Of a stretch of 64,000 bases of DNA, positions 1 through 9,500 are shown in pieces. This stretch comes from Ectopseudomonas composti. GTDB taxonomy: Bacteria > Pseudomonadota > Gammaproteobacteria > Pseudomonadales > Pseudomonadaceae. Under the pieces are notes generated by a model. That model made no database searches, was not told the DNA's origin, and was given only the letters and a program-made list of their open reading frames with translations. Numbering within the stretch: position 1 is the stretch's first letter; each line of letters starts with the position of its first letter. The stretch spans positions 548,343-612,342 of the forward strand of contig NZ_LSSW01000022.1 in assembly GCF_001567565.1 (NCBI RefSeq). The letters run 5' to 3'. The position numbers were made by a program, and so were the translations under genes.

Positions 1-2
1 GC

Positions 3-170
3 GCCTGGGGCGCGGTGTTCACCGAAGGCTGGGAACGCAAGGTGGTGCTGACCGGTAAGCCAGGCAAAGAACTCAAGATGCAGATCAACACCCAGTGGAT
101 CTACCCGCCGCAAGCCAAACGCGACGTCGCCCTGGCGGCTGCCGACCCGCTGATCCCCGTCGTCGCCTGA
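3..170 (+). CDS. C-terminal fragment of an unidentified protein
   Basis: An open frame enters from the left edge and ends at a TGA at 168-170, giving 55 C-terminal residues. The visible part has a basic segment (GWERKVVLTGKPGKELKMQI) followed by INTQWIYPPQAKRD and a hydrophobic tail ending IPVVA. I do not recognise the family from this piece. Codon use with many G/C third positions fits the neighbouring genes, so it is probably a real gene end. A hairpin follows the stop. Confidence 0.6.
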   Translation, partial: AWGAVFTEGWERKVVLTGKPGKELKMQINTQWIYPPQAKRDVALAAADPLIPVVA

Positions 171-181
171 GCGGGCACCCC

Positions 182-206
182 GCCCCAGGGTTTATTGCCC
201 TGGGCG
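182..206. terminator. Hairpin between convergent genes
   Basis: CCCAGGG and CCCTGGG arms around a tttattg loop lie between the end of the left-edge gene and the end of the AraC-type gene. There is no long T-tract, so terminator function is only likely. Confidence 0.45.
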
Positions 207-210
207 CGGG

Positions 211-1074
211 TCAATCCTGATAGATCTGCACCTGCAGCTTCGCAGGTGGGTCCTCCCCCTCTGCGCGCAGCCATTCGCCTGGCGGTTGCCCGACATGCTG
301 AGCAAAGGTGCGCGAGAACGACGCCTGCGATGCGTAACCCACCGCATCGGCGACTACCTTGATCGGCATGCCCTCACACAGCAGGTCCTGCGCGACCTTC
401 ATGCGCCAGGCCGTCACATAGGCCATGGGCGTCATGCTCATGACCTCGGAAAACAGCGCAGCGAACTTGGTGCGCGACATCTTCGCCAGCTCGGCCAGAC
501 GCTCGACGCTCCAGGCCTGCTGAGGCTCCTGATGGATGCAGATCAAGGCTGGCCCAAGCTGGCTGTCCTGCAAGGCATAGAGCAGACCGCTGGTGATGCG
601 CTCTTCGCTCACTGCGCGCCGCACCAGCAGGACGAACACATATTCGAACAACAGATTCAGTGCCTTGCTGCGCCCTGGTGCCGGTGTGCGAAATTCGTTG
701 ACCAGGGAGCCGATCACAGGCCCCAGCTGCTCCAGGGCACTCAACGGGAACACCAGTGTTTCCAGCAGTCCCAGGGGAAAGGGCTGCTGCCCCGAGCGCC
801 CGAACTGAAAGGAAGCGCAGATCAGATCCACGCCGCCAGGCTGGTGCGCGCGCAGCTTGTAGCAACAGGTGCTTGGACAGAACAGCACACTGGGTTCACT
901 GATCGCAATGCGCGGCTTGTCGGCGTGCACCATATCCAGTGCGCCGCGCTCGATCACGTGGATGAATGCCATGCCAGGGGGTCTGTCCAGCACCAACGTA
1001 CCGTCTACCGGGCCGGCGAATAACAGTCGCCCTTGCAGGCTCGTGCGCTCGAAGAACTCGGAAAGAACATCCAT
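211..1074 (-). CDS. AraC-family transcriptional regulator (cupin-type sensor domain)
   Basis: Predicted 287-residue cytoplasmic regulator. The C-terminal ~100 residues carry two helix-turn-helix motifs of the AraC/XylS type: WSVERLAELAKMSRTKFAALF, then MPIKVVADAVGYASQASFSRTF followed by the usual PxxW-like end (GQPPGEWLRAE). The N-terminal half has the fold signature of the cupin_6 family found in many Pseudomonas AraC regulators (ILVLDRPPGMAFIHVIERG, later VDLICASFQFG). A longer open frame reaches a TTG at 1185, but the ATG at 1072-1074 starts MDVLSEFFERTSLQGRLLFAG, which aligns better with family starts, so I use it. The ligand cannot be told from sequence. It converges with the left-edge gene, its most obvious neighbour. 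Confidence 0.85.
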   Translation of the reverse strand: MDVLSEFFERTSLQGRLLFAGPVDGTLVLDRPPGMAFIHVIERGALDMVHADKPRIAISEPSVLFCPSTCCYKLRAHQPGGVDLICASFQFGRSGQQPFPLGLLETLVFPLSALEQLGPVIGSLVNEFRTPAPGRSKALNLLFEYVFVLLVRRAVSEERITSGLLYALQDSQLGPALICIHQEPQQAWSVERLAELAKMSRTKFAALFSEVMSMTPMAYVTAWRMKVAQDLLCEGMPIKVVADAVGYASQASFSRTFAQHVGQPPGEWLRAEGEDPPAKLQVQIYQD

Positions 1075-1284
1075 ATTGGAAACGTCCGGATAAAGATTCT
1101 CTATGGGGATGACTGCTCGACAGGTCGCAACGCAACGGTTGCACTGTCGTAGATTGATAGACAATCCAGCCCATAAAAATTCCAAACGGCCTTAACCAAA
1201 GATGGAGAGTCTCCACGGTTCGTTTCTCAGTCCGTTGCCCCTTCTTCCCCGGGAAATGGCTCAATCAGCGCCGGCAAGCACGGC

Positions 1285-1788
1285 TCAAATCAGCCCATAA
1301 GAGCGGCCTTTGCCGTCCTCTTGAGCCTGCATATCCGCACGGTCCTTCATGCGCTGAGCGATCTCCTGCTCGACAGCCTGCTGCTGCTCGGGCGACATGT
1401 CTTCGATGTCCTCTTCGGTCAGCCCCATCTCATTGAGGATGCCGTGACGAATCTTCTCCGCCGGTGTCATCGCCATGTAAGCCATGAACTCCGCCAATGC
1501 GGCGTCACCGCTGTCCTCGCCCTGCGGCTCTTGCACTGCCCCGGAACTGACGGCAGCTTCCACCTTGCCTTCGGCCCCATTCTGCAACTCCACACGCAAG
1601 CGGGCAAAGCCCTCATCCGTGGCTTGTCTGGCGCGAAACTCGCGTTCGGACTCGGCGTTTGCCGAGCGCGTGGTCTTCTCCACGTTGCGCGCCAGCTGGG
1701 CAAACTCGCCTTGCTCTTCACTCTGCTTGTTGCGCAATCCGCTCAGCGATAGACCGCCGTAACTGCCAACGCCTCCAATCGTGCTCAT
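1285..1788 (-). CDS. Conserved hypothetical protein, acidic and helical
   Basis: 167 residues beginning MSTIGGVGSYGGLSLSGL, a small Gly/Ser-rich start, followed by a long charged helical stretch and an acidic C-terminal part (GLTEEDIEDMSPEQQQAVEQEI). No signal peptide or membrane segment. The ATG at 1786-1788 has a strong ribosome site (AGGAG, 6 bases upstream), whereas the longer frame starts with TTG and lacks one. I cannot assign a function. The body looks like a cytoplasmic alpha-helical protein, and the MSTIGG...SYGGLSLSG start resembles small Pseudomonas proteins of unknown function. It stands alone, with cheV downstream in the same orientation after about 100 bases. Confidence 0.75.
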   Translation of the reverse strand: MSTIGGVGSYGGLSLSGLRNKQSEEQGEFAQLARNVEKTTRSANAESEREFRARQATDEGFARLRVELQNGAEGKVEAAVSSGAVQEPQGEDSGDAALAEFMAYMAMTPAEKIRHGILNEMGLTEEDIEDMSPEQQQAVEQEIAQRMKDRADMQAQEDGKGRSYGLI

Positions 1789-1909
1789 GTCGTGCTCCTT
1801 GACTGAATTGCAATTGCCAGGAGCACTGATACAAAGCGCATGCCAGCTCAAACGGCGCGCTTAATTCATTGAAAGTATTGGATTTTATTTTGGTGCGAGA
1901 GAAAGCCTG

Positions 1910-1942
1910 GCAAGCCCTTGCCGTTTGCCGGCAAGGGCTTGC
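1910..1942. terminator. Strong 14 bp stem between cheV and upstream region
   Basis: GCAAGCCCTTGCCG and its exact complement are separated by five bases (tttgc). It lies just beyond the end of cheV on the minus strand; the minus-strand continuation is pyrimidine-rich. It is probably the cheV terminator. Confidence 0.6.
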
Positions 1943-1952
1943 AGGGAGCGCT

Positions 1953-2846
1953 TCAGTCTTGTCCGCTCATTTGCCGAAAGGCGTCGAGCAGTGCCTGGCT
2001 GAGATCGACCGAGGAGAACTTGGTCAGTACCGCGTTGGCGCCGACCGCACGCGCCTTCTCGGTATTCATGGTGCTGTCCAGCGAGGTATGCAGCAGCACG
2101 TAGGTAGCAGCGATATCGGAGCTGCGGCGGATTTCCTGAACCAGGCTGTAGCCGTCCATCTCCGGCATCTCGATATCCGAAACCAGCAGCTCGAACGGCA
2201 TGCCGGCCTGCTGATACTCATGAAGCTGTTCCAGCGCTGCCTGGGCACTGCGCACTGCCGTGCAGTCGAGCCCTAGCTGGCGCAAGACATTGAGGGTCTG
2301 TTGCAGCGCAACTTGCGAATCATCGACCAGCAGCACGCGACGCCCCTGCAGCAGGCGGCCATCCTGACCGTCGAGCAGTTGCCCGACTGGCGCCTCTTCG
2401 AGTGCTGGAGCGATGTCATGCAATACCTTCTCGATATCGAGAATCTGCACGATGGCACCATCGATCTGAGTCACGCCGGTGATGAAAGCACGACTGCCGG
2501 ATCCGGCAGGCGGTGGACGCACATCGCGGGTTGAGCACTGCACGATGCGCTCGACGCCCTTCACATGCAGGCCCTGACGCGAGCGGCTCACCTCGGTGAC
2601 GATCAGACAACCGTCATCCTCGTCAGCCGCACCTTGCTCGCCGATGGCGCGCGCCAGATCGATCACCGTCACCGCCGCACCGCGCAGGCTGGCGATGCCG
2701 CGCACATTGGGGTGGCGGCTGGGCAGTTTGGTCAACGCAGGACAGGGAATGATCTCGTTGACCTTGAGCAGGTTGATGCCCAGCAGACGGCCGCTATGCA
2801 AACGAAACAACAACAGCGATAGCGCGTCACCGATGACCATAGTCAT
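1953..2846 (-). CDS. cheV: Chemotaxis coupling protein CheV (CheW domain + receiver domain)
   Basis: 297 residues. Residues ~1-145 form a CheW-like coupling domain (LLFRLHSGRLLGINLLKVNEII, then GIASLRGAAVTVIDLARAIG). Residues ~165-290 are a response-regulator receiver: VLLVDDSQVALQQ with the acidic pocket, phosphoacceptor Asp in LLVSDIEMPEMDG, and the conserved Lys near VLTKF. CheV couples chemoreceptors to CheA and is thought to buffer or adapt signalling through phosphorylation of its receiver. The ATG has AAGGA upstream. No other che gene is adjacent, but remains of a chemoreceptor gene lie at 24.8 kb. It is one of possibly several CheV paralogues usual in pseudomonads. Confidence 0.93.
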   Translation of the reverse strand: MTMVIGDALSLLLFRLHSGRLLGINLLKVNEIIPCPALTKLPSRHPNVRGIASLRGAAVTVIDLARAIGEQGAADEDDGCLIVTEVSRSRQGLHVKGVERIVQCSTRDVRPPPAGSGSRAFITGVTQIDGAIVQILDIEKVLHDIAPALEEAPVGQLLDGQDGRLLQGRRVLLVDDSQVALQQTLNVLRQLGLDCTAVRSAQAALEQLHEYQQAGMPFELLVSDIEMPEMDGYSLVQEIRRSSDIAATYVLLHTSLDSTMNTEKARAVGANAVLTKFSSVDLSQALLDAFRQMSGQD

Positions 2847-2906
2847 GAAACTGTCCTTGAACTAACGGTAAACCTACCGGGTATAGCGACCATCTGACCG
2901 CGGACT

Positions 2907-3929
2907 TTAATCCGCAGCCAGTTTCAGGGCCACTCGCCCACGGTTCGGGCAGGTTTCCATGTAACGATGCGCTTCGATGAAGTTTTCGAAGTCGAACACC
3001 TTGTCGATCACCGGCGTCAGCAAGCGGTCGGCGGTCATCTGATTGATGTGCGTGATGGCACGCTGCACGGCCTCGTTGTTCGGCTCGATGCCAAGCTCCG
3101 GGCAACCGGTGAAATCCAGCACGCAGTGGCGGAAGAACTGCAGGTGCTTCTTGAACGCTGCACAGGCAGGGAAGGCCGTGTCGTTGCCACCATTGATCCC
3201 GTACAGGATCAGCTTGCCGCGCGGCGCGGCGATATCGCCCAGCAGTTTCATCTGCGGGCCGGCACACTGGTCGAGAATCACTTCGACACCCTTGCCTTCG
3301 GTGTAACGCTCAACCTCCAGGACCAGGTCCTGCTCTTCGGTCGCAATCACCTTGTCGGCCCCCAGGCCGCGCAGGAACTCGCGATCCTCCACTGAGCTGG
3401 TGGAGACGATAACCTTGGCGCCCAGTGCCTTGGCCAGCTGCACGGTCTGCGGCGCCATGCAGTGACTGGCCTCGGTGATCAGCACGTGCTGGCCGGGCTT
3501 GAGGTGCGCCAGCTCGATCAGCGCCAGGTAGCCGAACAGCAGGCTGGTGTAATGGACGCTGGCCTCGACCGGGCTGAGCACATCGGGGTAACGCGTCAGG
3601 GCGTGGCTGGGCATCAGCACCAGATCGCCCCAGGTCGGGTAACGGTTCGGCGTGCTGGCCGGGAAGCCGGCAACGGCGGTGCCTACGTCGAAGTCGCTGA
3701 CACCATCGCCCAATACGGCCACGGTGCCGGCCAGTTCGAAACCGGTACCAGCCGGGAGCTTGGCCTGCTCGGGCGCCAGGTTCTGTCGCCACAGTACGTC
3801 TTTCCAGCCCAGGCCCACGGCCTGAACGCGCACCAGCACCTCACCAGGGCCGGGCTCGGGCGTCGGAACCTCTTCGTACTGGAGCACTTCGGCATCGCCG
3901 AACTTATGAAAACGGATCATGCGGGACAT
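2907..3929 (-). CDS. mexS: MexS-like NADPH:quinone/alcohol oxidoreductase (MDR family)
   Basis: 340 residues of the medium-chain dehydrogenase/reductase superfamily. The N-terminal GroES-like domain has VPTPEPGPGEVLVRVQAVGLGWKD and GTGFELAGTV; the Rossmann part has HVLITEASHCMAPQTVQLAKALGAKVI and EVILDQCAGP. It is divergent from a MexT orthologue and next to mexEF-oprN, the arrangement of mexS in P. aeruginosa, where loss of MexS activates MexT-dependent efflux, probably through a build-up of an electrophilic metabolite. Start ATG at 3927-3929 with GAGG upstream. The exact substrate is unknown. Identification rests on family plus synteny, so the symbol is fairly safe. Confidence 0.88.
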   Translation of the reverse strand: MSRMIRFHKFGDAEVLQYEEVPTPEPGPGEVLVRVQAVGLGWKDVLWRQNLAPEQAKLPAGTGFELAGTVAVLGDGVSDFDVGTAVAGFPASTPNRYPTWGDLVLMPSHALTRYPDVLSPVEASVHYTSLLFGYLALIELAHLKPGQHVLITEASHCMAPQTVQLAKALGAKVIVSTSSVEDREFLRGLGADKVIATEEQDLVLEVERYTEGKGVEVILDQCAGPQMKLLGDIAAPRGKLILYGINGGNDTAFPACAAFKKHLQFFRHCVLDFTGCPELGIEPNNEAVQRAITHINQMTADRLLTPVIDKVFDFENFIEAHRYMETCPNRGRVALKLAAD

Positions 3930-4003
3930 CGCTTACCTCGAGCTTGATCGCGGATTAACACTTCAATGACTGTGGACTCTATCCGCTGTTCGGCGGCGAC
4001 ACT

Positions 4004-4028
4004 ATCAGACTCTATCGATAGTCTTCAT
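4004..4028 (+). promoter_or_regulatory. Candidate MexT (nod-box-like) site between mexS and mexT
   Basis: ATCA, six bases, ATCGAT, four bases, TTCAT. This resembles the nod-box/MexT consensus ATCA-N5-GTCGAT-N4-ACYAT with one extra base and a few mismatches. The centre CTATCGATAG (4012-4021) is a perfect 10 bp palindrome. It lies in the divergent intergenic region, where MexT would be expected to act on mexS. Unverified. Confidence 0.45.
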
Positions 4029-4147
4029 GCCTGTCAGTGATTCGGCAGCTTTCAATCCGCTGCACACTGCCCGTACTATTGCCCAGGCAAAGGCTCTCAT
4101 TTGCAGCGCCGTGCTGACAAGGCCCGTATCCCTCGAATGGTACCCGG

Positions 4148-5062
4148 ATGAACCGCAACGACCTGCGTCGCCTCGACCTGAACCTGCTGATCGTTTTCGA
4201 GACCTTGATGCACGAGCGCAGCGTCACCCGGGCCGCAGAGAAGCTGTTCCTGGGCCAGCCGGCCATCAGTGCCGCCCTCGCCCGCCTGCGCACCCTGTTC
4301 GACGATCCGTTGTTCGTGCGCACCGGCCGCAGCATGGAACCGACCCCGCGCGCGCAGGAAATCTATTCCCTGCTCTCGCCAGCGCTGGACTCCATCTCCA
4401 CCGCCGTCAGTCGCGCCGCCGATTTCGATCCTGCCACCAGCAAGGCGGTGTTTCGCATCGGCCTCTCCGATGATGTCGAGTTCGCCCTGCTGCCTGCGCT
4501 GCTTCGCCGTCTGCGTGCCGAAGCCCCTGGTGTGGTGCTGGTGATTCGTCGTACCAACTACCTGATGATGCCCGGCCTGCTGGCCTCCGGCGAAATTTCC
4601 GTGGGTGTGGCCTACACCGAGGAACTGCCGGCCAATGCCAAGCGCAAGGTTCTGCGCCGCAGCAAGGCCAAGCTGCTGCGCGCCGATACCGTGCCCGGTG
4701 CGCTGAGCCTCGATGACTACTGCGCCCGCCCCCATGCGCTGGTGTCCTTCGCTGGCGACCTGACGGGCTTTATCGATGATGAACTGGCCAAGCTCGGCCG
4801 CGAGCGCCATGTGGTGCTGGCCGTGCCGCAGTTCAACGGCCTGGCGACCCTGTTGGCAGAGACCGATATCGTCGCCAGCGTGCCAGACTACACTGCCGCC
4901 GCTCTGACTGCCGCAGGCGGCCTGCGCGCCGAAGACCTGCCTATCCAGGCCCAGACCTTCGAGCTGCACATGGCCTGGCGCGGCGCCCAGGACAACGATC
5001 CGGCCGAGCGCTGGTTACGCTCGCGCATTCAGATGTTCTGTGGCGACCCCGATAGCCTGTAA
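4148..5062 (+). CDS. mexT: LysR-type activator MexT
   Basis: 304 residues, the same length as the active MexT form. The N-terminal winged helix-turn-helix reads LRRLDLNLLIVFETLMHERSVTRAAEKLFLGQPAISAAL and continues FDDPLFVRTGRSMEPTPRA, almost as I recall it for P. aeruginosa MexT. The effector domain (~90-304) includes FRIGLSDDVEFALLPALLRRLRAEAPG. The protein ends RSRIQMFCGDPDSL. MexT activates mexEF-oprN and mexS, and responds to redox or electrophile stress. The reading frame is intact, without the insertion known to inactivate mexT in some P. aeruginosa laboratory strains. It is divergent from mexS and upstream of mexE in the same direction. Confidence 0.95.
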   Translation: MNRNDLRRLDLNLLIVFETLMHERSVTRAAEKLFLGQPAISAALARLRTLFDDPLFVRTGRSMEPTPRAQEIYSLLSPALDSISTAVSRAADFDPATSKAVFRIGLSDDVEFALLPALLRRLRAEAPGVVLVIRRTNYLMMPGLLASGEISVGVAYTEELPANAKRKVLRRSKAKLLRADTVPGALSLDDYCARPHALVSFAGDLTGFIDDELAKLGRERHVVLAVPQFNGLATLLAETDIVASVPDYTAAALTAAGGLRAEDLPIQAQTFELHMAWRGAQDNDPAERWLRSRIQMFCGDPDSL

Positions 5063-5145
5063 AACATCCGGAAACGCACCAGCGAAGTGCCGCCAGGAAC
5101 CTTTGCGCACTGTCATAGTTCTAAATTGATACAACTCTGTCTTTT

Positions 5146-5169
5146 ATCATTCCCGATGATATTCAAATT
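5146..5169 (+). promoter_or_regulatory. Candidate MexT box upstream of mexE
   Basis: ATCA-ttccc-GATGAT-attc-AAATT lies 78-101 bases before the mexE start and keeps the ATCA-N5-(hexamer)-N4 spacing of the MexT/nod box, with 4 of 6 bases matching the central hexamer. The right half is poorly conserved. Confidence 0.35.
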
Positions 5170-5246
5170 CATGGCGTTCGATTCGTAGCCCTACGAGACT
5201 CGCCGCAGACTCCGCCCATCCACAAATCCGACTGGCGGAGTCACCC

Positions 5247-6485
5247 ATGGAACAGCAGCACAAGAACATCTGGATATTCCCTCTGGCCCTCGCCGGCGCC
5301 CTCGCACTCAGCGGTTGCGATCAGGCCGCGCAGACCCAGGCGCAAATGCCGCCGCCCAAGGTCAGCGTCGCCGAAGTGATCGAACAGCCGATCAATGAGT
5401 GGGACGAATTCACCGGCCGCCTGGAAGCCCCACAGTCCGTCGAAATCCGTCCGCGCGTCTCCGGTTACATCGACAAAGTCGCCTTCGACGAAGGCACTCT
5501 GGTGAAGAAAGGCGATCTGCTGTTCCAGATCGATCCGCGCCCCTTCCAGGCCGAAGTCAAACGTCTCGAAGCACAGTTGCAGCAGGCCCGCGCCAACCAG
5601 GCCCGTGCCGCCAGCGAAGCGCGCCGCGGCGAACGTCTGCGCCAGAGCAACGCCATCTCCGCCGAACTGGCCGATGCTCGCGCCAGTGCCGCCACCGAAG
5701 CTCAGGCTCAGGTCGCAGCGATTGCCGCCGAACTGGAAAACGCTCGTCTGAACCTCGGATTCACCCGCATCACCTCTCCCATCGACGGCCGTGTCAGCCG
5801 CGCCGAAATCACTCGGGGCAACCTGGTCAGCGCGGGTGAAAGCCTGCTGACTTCGGTGGTGTCCACCGACAAGGTCTATGCCTATTTCGATGCCGACGAG
5901 CGCGCCTTCCTCAAGTACACCGAACTGGCCCGTGAAGCCGGCACCGACGCCCGTGGCGCCAGCCCTGTCTACCTTGGCCTGTCCGATGAGACCGATCACC
6001 CGCACCTCGGCCAGCTCGACTTTCTCGACAATCAGGTCAACCCGCGCACCGGCACCATCCGTGGTCGTGCGGTGTTCGACAATCAGGACGGCCACTTCAC
6101 CCCGGGTCTTTACGCTCGCCTGAAGCTGGTGGGCAGCAAGTCCTACGCAGCCACCCTGATCAAGGACGAAGCGGTCGGCACTGATCTCGGCAAGAAGTAC
6201 GTGCTGGTACTGGGCGATGACAACGCCGTGTCCTATCGCTCCATCGAGCTGGGGCCGAAGCTGGAGGGGCTGCGCATCGTGCGTAGCGGTCTGAGCAAGG
6301 GCGAGAAGATCGTCGTCAATGGCCTGCAGCGCGCCATGCCTGGCTCTACCGTCGACCCGCAGTCGGTGTCCATGGCCGATGACAACACCCTTGAGCACCT
6401 GGCTCGCATGCGCCAAGCCGTTGATGGCAGCCAGACTCCGCGTATCGCCGCCGAAAAAATCGACGCTCGCTCGCCGCGCGGCTGA
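5247..6485 (+). CDS. mexE: RND efflux periplasmic adaptor MexE
   Basis: 412 residues. The N-terminus is a lipoprotein-type signal (LAGALALSGC), with the cysteine at about residue 28. It is followed by the membrane-fusion-protein modules: barrel-sandwich halves (VEIRPRVSGYIDKVAFDEGTLVKKGD and LGFTRITSPIDGRVSRAEI) flanking a long coiled-coil hairpin (~105-165, rich in Ala, Glu, Arg), then beta-barrel and membrane-proximal domains. It links the inner-membrane pump MexF to the outer-membrane channel OprN. It is the first gene of the operon, 27 bases before mexF; the ATG has GGAG upstream. Expression should depend on MexT bound in the upstream intergenic region. Confidence 0.95.
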   Translation: MEQQHKNIWIFPLALAGALALSGCDQAAQTQAQMPPPKVSVAEVIEQPINEWDEFTGRLEAPQSVEIRPRVSGYIDKVAFDEGTLVKKGDLLFQIDPRPFQAEVKRLEAQLQQARANQARAASEARRGERLRQSNAISAELADARASAATEAQAQVAAIAAELENARLNLGFTRITSPIDGRVSRAEITRGNLVSAGESLLTSVVSTDKVYAYFDADERAFLKYTELAREAGTDARGASPVYLGLSDETDHPHLGQLDFLDNQVNPRTGTIRGRAVFDNQDGHFTPGLYARLKLVGSKSYAATLIKDEAVGTDLGKKYVLVLGDDNAVSYRSIELGPKLEGLRIVRSGLSKGEKIVVNGLQRAMPGSTVDPQSVSMADDNTLEHLARMRQAVDGSQTPRIAAEKIDARSPRG

Positions 6486-6512
6486 TCAAGCCTGCGCCTT
6501 GAGGACAGACCC

Positions 6513-9500
6513 ATGAATTTCTCGCAATTCTTCATCCAGCGACCGATCTTCGCCGCTGTGCTATCGCTGCTGATCCTGATCAGCGGCGCCATCTCGCTGT
6601 TCCAGCTGCCGATCAGCGAATACCCGGAAGTGGTGCCGCCGACCGTGGTGGTACGCGCCAACTTCCCCGGCGCCAACCCCAAGGTGATCGGTGAAACCGT
6701 GGCCTCGCCACTGGAGCAGGCCATCGTCGGCGTGGAAGGCATGCTCTACATGTCGTCACAGTCGACCAACGACGGCAAGCTGACCCTGACCGTGACCTTC
6801 GCTCTGGGCACCGACCTGGACAACGCCCAGGTGCAGGTACAGAACCGCGTGACCCGCACCATGCCGACCCTGCCCACCGAGGTGCAACGTCTTGGCGTGA
6901 CCGTGGACAAGGCCTCTCCTGACCTGACCATGGTGGTGCACCTGACCTCGCCGGACAATCGCTACGACATGCTCTACCTGTCCAACTACGCCGCGCTCAA
7001 CGTCAAGGACGAGCTGGCGCGTCTGCCGGGCGTGGGCGACGTGCAGCTGTTCGGCATGGGCAACTACTCGCTGCGTGTCTGGCTCGATCCGAACAAGGTG
7101 GCCTCGCGTGGGCTGACCGCCACCGATGTGGTCAACGCCATCCGTGAGCAGAACCGTCAGGTCGCCGCCGGGGCTCTCGGCGCGCCGCCTTCCGATGCCG
7201 GCAACAGCTTCCAGTTGTCGATCAACACCCAGGGCCGTCTGGTCACCGAGGAAGAGTTCGAGAACATCATCATCCGCGCCGGCGAAGACGGCGAGATCAC
7301 TCACCTGCGTGACATCGCCCGCATCGAACTCGGCTCCAACCAGTATGCCCTGCGCTCGCTGCTGAACAATCAGCCGGCCGTGGCCATCCCGGTATTCCAG
7401 CGCCCAGGCTCAAACGCCATCGACATCTCCAACGAGGTGCGGGCGCGCATGGCCGAGTTGAAACAGAGCTTCCCGCAAGGCATGGATTACGAGATCGTCT
7501 ACGACCCGACCATCTTCGTCCGTGGCTCCATCGAGGCAGTGGTACACACCCTACTCGAAGCCATCGTGCTGGTGGTGCTGGTCGTGATTCTGTTCCTGCA
7601 GACCTGGCGCGCCTCGATCATCCCGCTGGCCGCCGTGCCGGTGTCGCTGATCGGCACCTTTGCGGTAATGCACCTGTTCGGCTTCTCGCTCAACGCCCTG
7701 TCGCTGTTCGGCCTGGTGCTGGCTATCGGTATCGTGGTGGACGACGCCATCGTCGTGGTGGAGAACGTCGAGCGCAACATCGCTCTGGGCAAGTCACCGG
7801 TCGAAGCCACGCGCCAGGCCATGAAAGAAGTGACCGGTCCCATCGTCGCCACCGCGCTGGTGCTGTGCGCGGTGTTCGTGCCGACGGCATTCATCTCCGG
7901 CCTCACCGGGCAGTTCTATCAGCAGTTCGCGCTGACCATCGCCATCTCCACGGTGATCTCGGCGATCAACTCGCTGACCCTTTCACCGGCACTGGCTGCC
8001 GTGCTGCTCAAGGATCACCACGCGCCCAAGGACGGTTTCTCGCGGCTGCTCGACAAACTGTTCGGCGGCTGGCTGTTCGGCCCGTTCAACCGCGTGTTCG
8101 ACCGCGCCAGCCATGGCTACGTCGGCACCGTACGCCGCGTGCTGCGTGGCAGCAGCATCGCCATGCTGGTCTATGGCGGCCTGCTGGTGCTCGGCTACCT
8201 GGGCTTCTCCAGCACCCCGGCCGGTTTCGTGCCGCAGCAGGACAAGCAGTACCTCGTGGCTTTCGCCCAGTTGCCCGATGCCGCCACGCTCGACCGTACC
8301 GAGACGGTGATCAAGCGCATGAGCGAGATCGCCGCCAAATACCCAGGCGTGGAAAACACCGTGTCCTTTCCTGGGCTGTCGATCAACGGCTTCACCAATA
8401 GCCCGAACAGCGGCATCGTCTTCGTCACCCTCAAGGACTTCGACCAGCGCAAGGACAAAAGCCTGTCGGCCGGCGCCATCGCGGCCGCACTCAACGGCCA
8501 GTTCAGCGAGATCCAGGACGCCTATATCGCCATCTTCCCGCCGCCGCCTGTGCAGGGCCTGGGCACAATCGGCGGCTTCCGTCTGCAGATTCAGGATCGC
8601 GGCAACCTGGGCTATGAGGAGCTGTACCTGCAGACCCAGAACATCTTGGGCAAGGCCCGTCAGTTGCCGGAGCTGAACCCGATGTCAGTGTTCACCAGCT
8701 ATCAGGTCAACGTGCCGCAGGTCGATGCCGCCATCGACCGCGAGAAGGCCAAGACCCACGGCGTGGCCATCAGCGACATCTTCGACACCCTGCAGGTGTA
8801 CCTGGGCTCGCTGTATGCCAACGACTTCAACCGCTTTGGTCGCACCTATCAGGTCAACGTCCAGGCCGACCAGCAGTTCCGTCTGGAGCCGGAGCAGATC
8901 GGCCAGCTCAAGGTGCGCAACAACCGTGGCGAGATGGTGCCGCTGTCGACCTTCGTCAAGGTCGAGGACAGCTCAGGCCCGGATCGGGTGATGCACTACA
9001 ACGGTTTCCTCACCGCCGAAATCAACGGTGCCGCCGCGCCGGGCTACAGCTCGGGTCAGGCCGAAGCCGCCATCGCCAAATTGCTGGAACAGGAACTGCC
9101 CAACGGCATGACCTACGAGTGGACGGACCTGACCTACCAGCAGATCCTCGCCGGCAACACCGCCGTGTTCATCTTCCCGCTTTGCGTGCTGCTGGCCTTC
9201 CTGGTGCTGGCTGCCCAGTACGAGAGCTGGAGTCTGCCGCTGGCGGTGATCCTGATCGTGCCGACCGTGCTGCTCTCGGCCATCACCGGGGTGATCCTGG
9301 CCGGTAGCGACAACAACATCTTCACTCAGATCGGCCTGATCGTACTGGTGGGCCTGGCGTGCAAGAACGCCATCCTCATCGTCGAGTTCGCCAAGGAGAA
9401 ACAGGAAGAAGGCCTCGACCGCGTCGCTGCGGTGCTGGAAGCCTGCCGCCTGCGTCTGCGTCCGATCCTGATGACCTCGATCGCCTTCATCATGGGCGTG

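Noticed and set aside
4097..6416. Long minus-strand frames opposite mexT and mexE
   Set aside because: Shadows of well-identified genes without start sites or motifs.
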